In this document: piece after piece, positions 18,988-20,710 of the stretch
Layout: each line of letters opens with the position of its first letter
Position numbering within the stretch: the first letter of the stretch is position 1
Source of the DNA: Heterobasidion occidentale
Lineage: Eukaryota; Basidiomycota; Agaricomycetes; Russulales; Bondarzewiaceae
Assembly (NCBI GenBank): GCA_039111635.1
Contig: JBCAQO010000155.1
Span: forward strand, 1-20,710
DNA: 20,710 bases
Direction of reading: 5' to 3'
Translations under genes and position numbers: made by a program
Notes under the pieces: model-generated
Seen by the model: the letters and a program-made list of their open reading frames with translations, nothing else
Databases searched by the model: none
What the model was told of the DNA's origin: nothing

Positions 18988-20469
18988 TTATTTGGGAAGG
19001 ACCATGGTCGGCGGCAGCGTTGTGACACGAGGAAGCAACGATGCTGCCCTCTGTCGGGAGTTCTGGATCAGCAGCTCATCTATGACAACAAGTGCGGCCA
19101 TGGCCTCAACGATGGGCACAGCACGAGGAACGACGCAAGGGTCGTGGCGCCCACGGGCCGCCAAGGACCCAGGCGTCCCGTCGTATTGTGCAGTCTCTTG
19201 CTCTTGTGAAATCGTAGCAGGAGACTTGAATCCAATCCTGAACCGATGTCAATCATGTGACCAAGAAAGCAGTAGTTGGAAGGTCGCTCACCTGAAATAG
19301 ATGTCTTCCCCATTTGTGATACCGCCTTGCACACCGCCACTCCAGTTCGTCGCCGTGCCCAACCGGCCATTCCTTCTTGACGAAGGGTCATTGTGCTTGC
19401 TCCCAGGTACCTCAGTGCCACGGAAACCTGACCCGATTTCAAAGGCCTTGGTAGCAGGGATAGATAGCATAGCGTGCGCAAGCTTTGCTTCAAACTTGTC
19501 AAACTGGCTCTCCGAGGCCAACCGGAACGTTGCGAATCACGCAAGTCACAGTACCGCCGATAGAGTCGGAAGCATCTTTAGCGCGAATAATGCGCTGTAG
19601 CAGACATTGATCAGTGGAAGACCCGGATCATGTAAGATGTCGAACTATACCTTGATCATACGTTCTGATGTTTCGGCATGAGGCAGCGAGTGGGAAACTT
19701 GTCAACCTCCTCCCGGGTGACGGTTGAGAGCAATTTGCGGAATTCAGGAGACAGAGAGTCTTCAACATCGTCATCTTCGTTCAAGTTGGAAGATGAAACG
19801 GAGGATGGCAGGTGCACTTTCCCAACGGACGAAACAAACGCAACGATCTCGATACCGAGCGCCTGTTTGAGGTATATCTCCGCGATCGCACCTGCGGCGA
19901 CTCGGCCTAGCTATGCTGTCAGAATCAGACGCCAGCGCCAAGAAGATATCCACGCACCGATGGTCTCACGGGCGCTGCTCCGACCTCCACCGCTGCTAGC
20001 CTTCACGCCGTACTTTTCTAGGTAGGTGTAATCTGCATGGCTGGGACGAGGGTAGAGATCTGTCTCGGAATAGTCCTTCGGGCGCTGGTCCTCGTTTTTG
20101 ACAAGGAGACCAATAGGCGTGCCTAGAGTGACACCATGCTCAATGCCAGACTGAAGATGCACAAGATCCTTCTCGTCGCGCTACAAACCCAACCAGAAAC
20201 ACGATATTTCAGCATGTCCGACACCGCAGCGTAACAATGTTATAACTCACAGGAGTGGTCAGGTTGCTCTGACCGGGCCTACGACGACTCAACTGAACCT
20301 GGATGTCCGCGGGCGATAGAGAAAGGCCCTACACGACCTTGAGAAATCAGTCACTTGGTGTATGGAGAGAAGTGCTCACAGGAGGACAGCCGTCGATGAT
20401 CGCACCGACCGAGGCGCAATGGCTCTCTCCATAGGTGGTTACGCGGAAGAGTGTGCCAAAGGTTGACAT
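18988..20469 (-). CDS. ARO2: Chorismate synthase, frame broken in exons 4 and 5
   Basis: Exons 20469-20380, 20328-20251, 20180-19958, 19906-19651, 19594-19292 and 19237-18988 (TAA). The enzyme makes chorismate from EPSP, the last shikimate-pathway step, using reduced FMN. Clear marks are [19 protein letters not shown] (4-22), [18 protein letters not shown] (44-61), [71 protein letters not shown] and [18 protein letters not shown]. In exon 4 the conserved [13 protein letters not shown] is readable only if one base is added at the CC run (minus strand of 19682-19683); exon 5 lacks two bases before [12 protein letters not shown] (TTT, 19501-19503). A further patch near 19370-19386 ([10 protein letters not shown]) looks like shifted FVKKE. 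With three added bases the protein is about 400 residues, normal length. Intron phases agree with these corrections. Confidence 0.92.
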
Positions 20470-20710
20470 ATTGTGGTGGACGTGAGCAAGATATGAGGAT
20501 AAGAAAGATGATATTCTCGGATCAAGAGGGTTCTTGTAGATTTTCGTGTGAGCGCCTCCGACGAAAGAGGGAGGGCTTTGTAAGCGTCAGACACATCAGT
20601 CGCAAGCCGTAGATCACGGCGGAGGGCAAAGGCGGACGGACTTTTGGAAAGAAATACGAGGGAAAGATCTACGCAATATATCCCAGCCAAAGCGCACAGG
20701 CGTGAATAGC
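20470..20710 (-). promoter_or_regulatory. Upstream region of ARO2
   Basis: The last 241 bp lie upstream of the ARO2 start codon and should carry its promoter and 5' UTR. An open frame passes through on the minus strand, but its product resembles nothing I know and chorismate synthases start at MSTFGTLFR. No TGACTC-type Gcn4 site was evident. Confidence 0.4.

Noticed and set aside
16641..20469. Biosynthetic gene cluster made of HTD2, a methyltransferase and chorismate synthase
   Set aside because: All three are ordinary housekeeping-type enzymes of different pathways; there is no synthase, P450, transporter or regulator nearby.

Overview
The window looks like nuclear DNA of a basidiomycete fungus, most likely an Agaricomycete. 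Genes are packed on both strands with short intergenic gaps. I count about 65 spliceosomal introns in 20.7 kb, mostly 49-80 nt with GT(A/G)NG donors and (C/T)AG acceptors, and the protein families are fungal. The organism call is inference from gene style; no marker names a species. I saw no rRNA, tRNA, CRISPR array or mobile element.

Layout from left to right. 1-841 (+): 3' end of an unrecognised gene with an A/S/T/Y/H-rich tail. 1421-3345 (-): a 449-residue protein of unknown function in 9 coding exons, including a 9-nt proline microexon. 3526-4651 (+): a SAP-motif protein with a C-terminal membrane helix, probably mitochondrial. 5057-7511 (-): an ARMT1-like DUF89 metal-dependent phosphatase/methyltransferase in 15 coding exons, four of them only 9-13 nt long. 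7766-8423 (+): COA8/APOPT1-like cytochrome c oxidase assembly factor. 8610-13427 (-): nucleoporin NUP133 in 21 coding exons. 13554 to about 15036 (+): PRCC-family protein. 15100-15869 (-): histone H2B with an unusual repeat-built N-terminal tail. 16160-17223 (-): mitochondrial hydroxyacyl-thioester dehydratase HTD2. 17412-18490 (-): class I SAM-dependent methyltransferase. 18988-20469 (-): chorismate synthase ARO2.

The genes do not form a metabolic cluster. This is ordinary housekeeping territory, with three divergent pairs sharing compact promoters: unknown gene/SAP gene 180 bp, ARMT1/COA8 254 bp, NUP133/PRCC 126 bp. Three products are mitochondrial or probably so (SAP protein, COA8, HTD2).

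Two things stand out. First, microexons and GC-AG introns are frequent, and in the ARMT1-like gene two microexons sit in active-site motifs. Second, four conserved genes (SAP protein, NUP133, PRCC, ARO2) each break frame by one or two bases at short base runs, although protein similarity and intron phase continue on both sides. This points to indel errors in the assembly more than to gene death, so the translated products of these four need correction before use. The histone H2B tail is the most interesting protein-level oddity. I found no convincing new multi-gene system.
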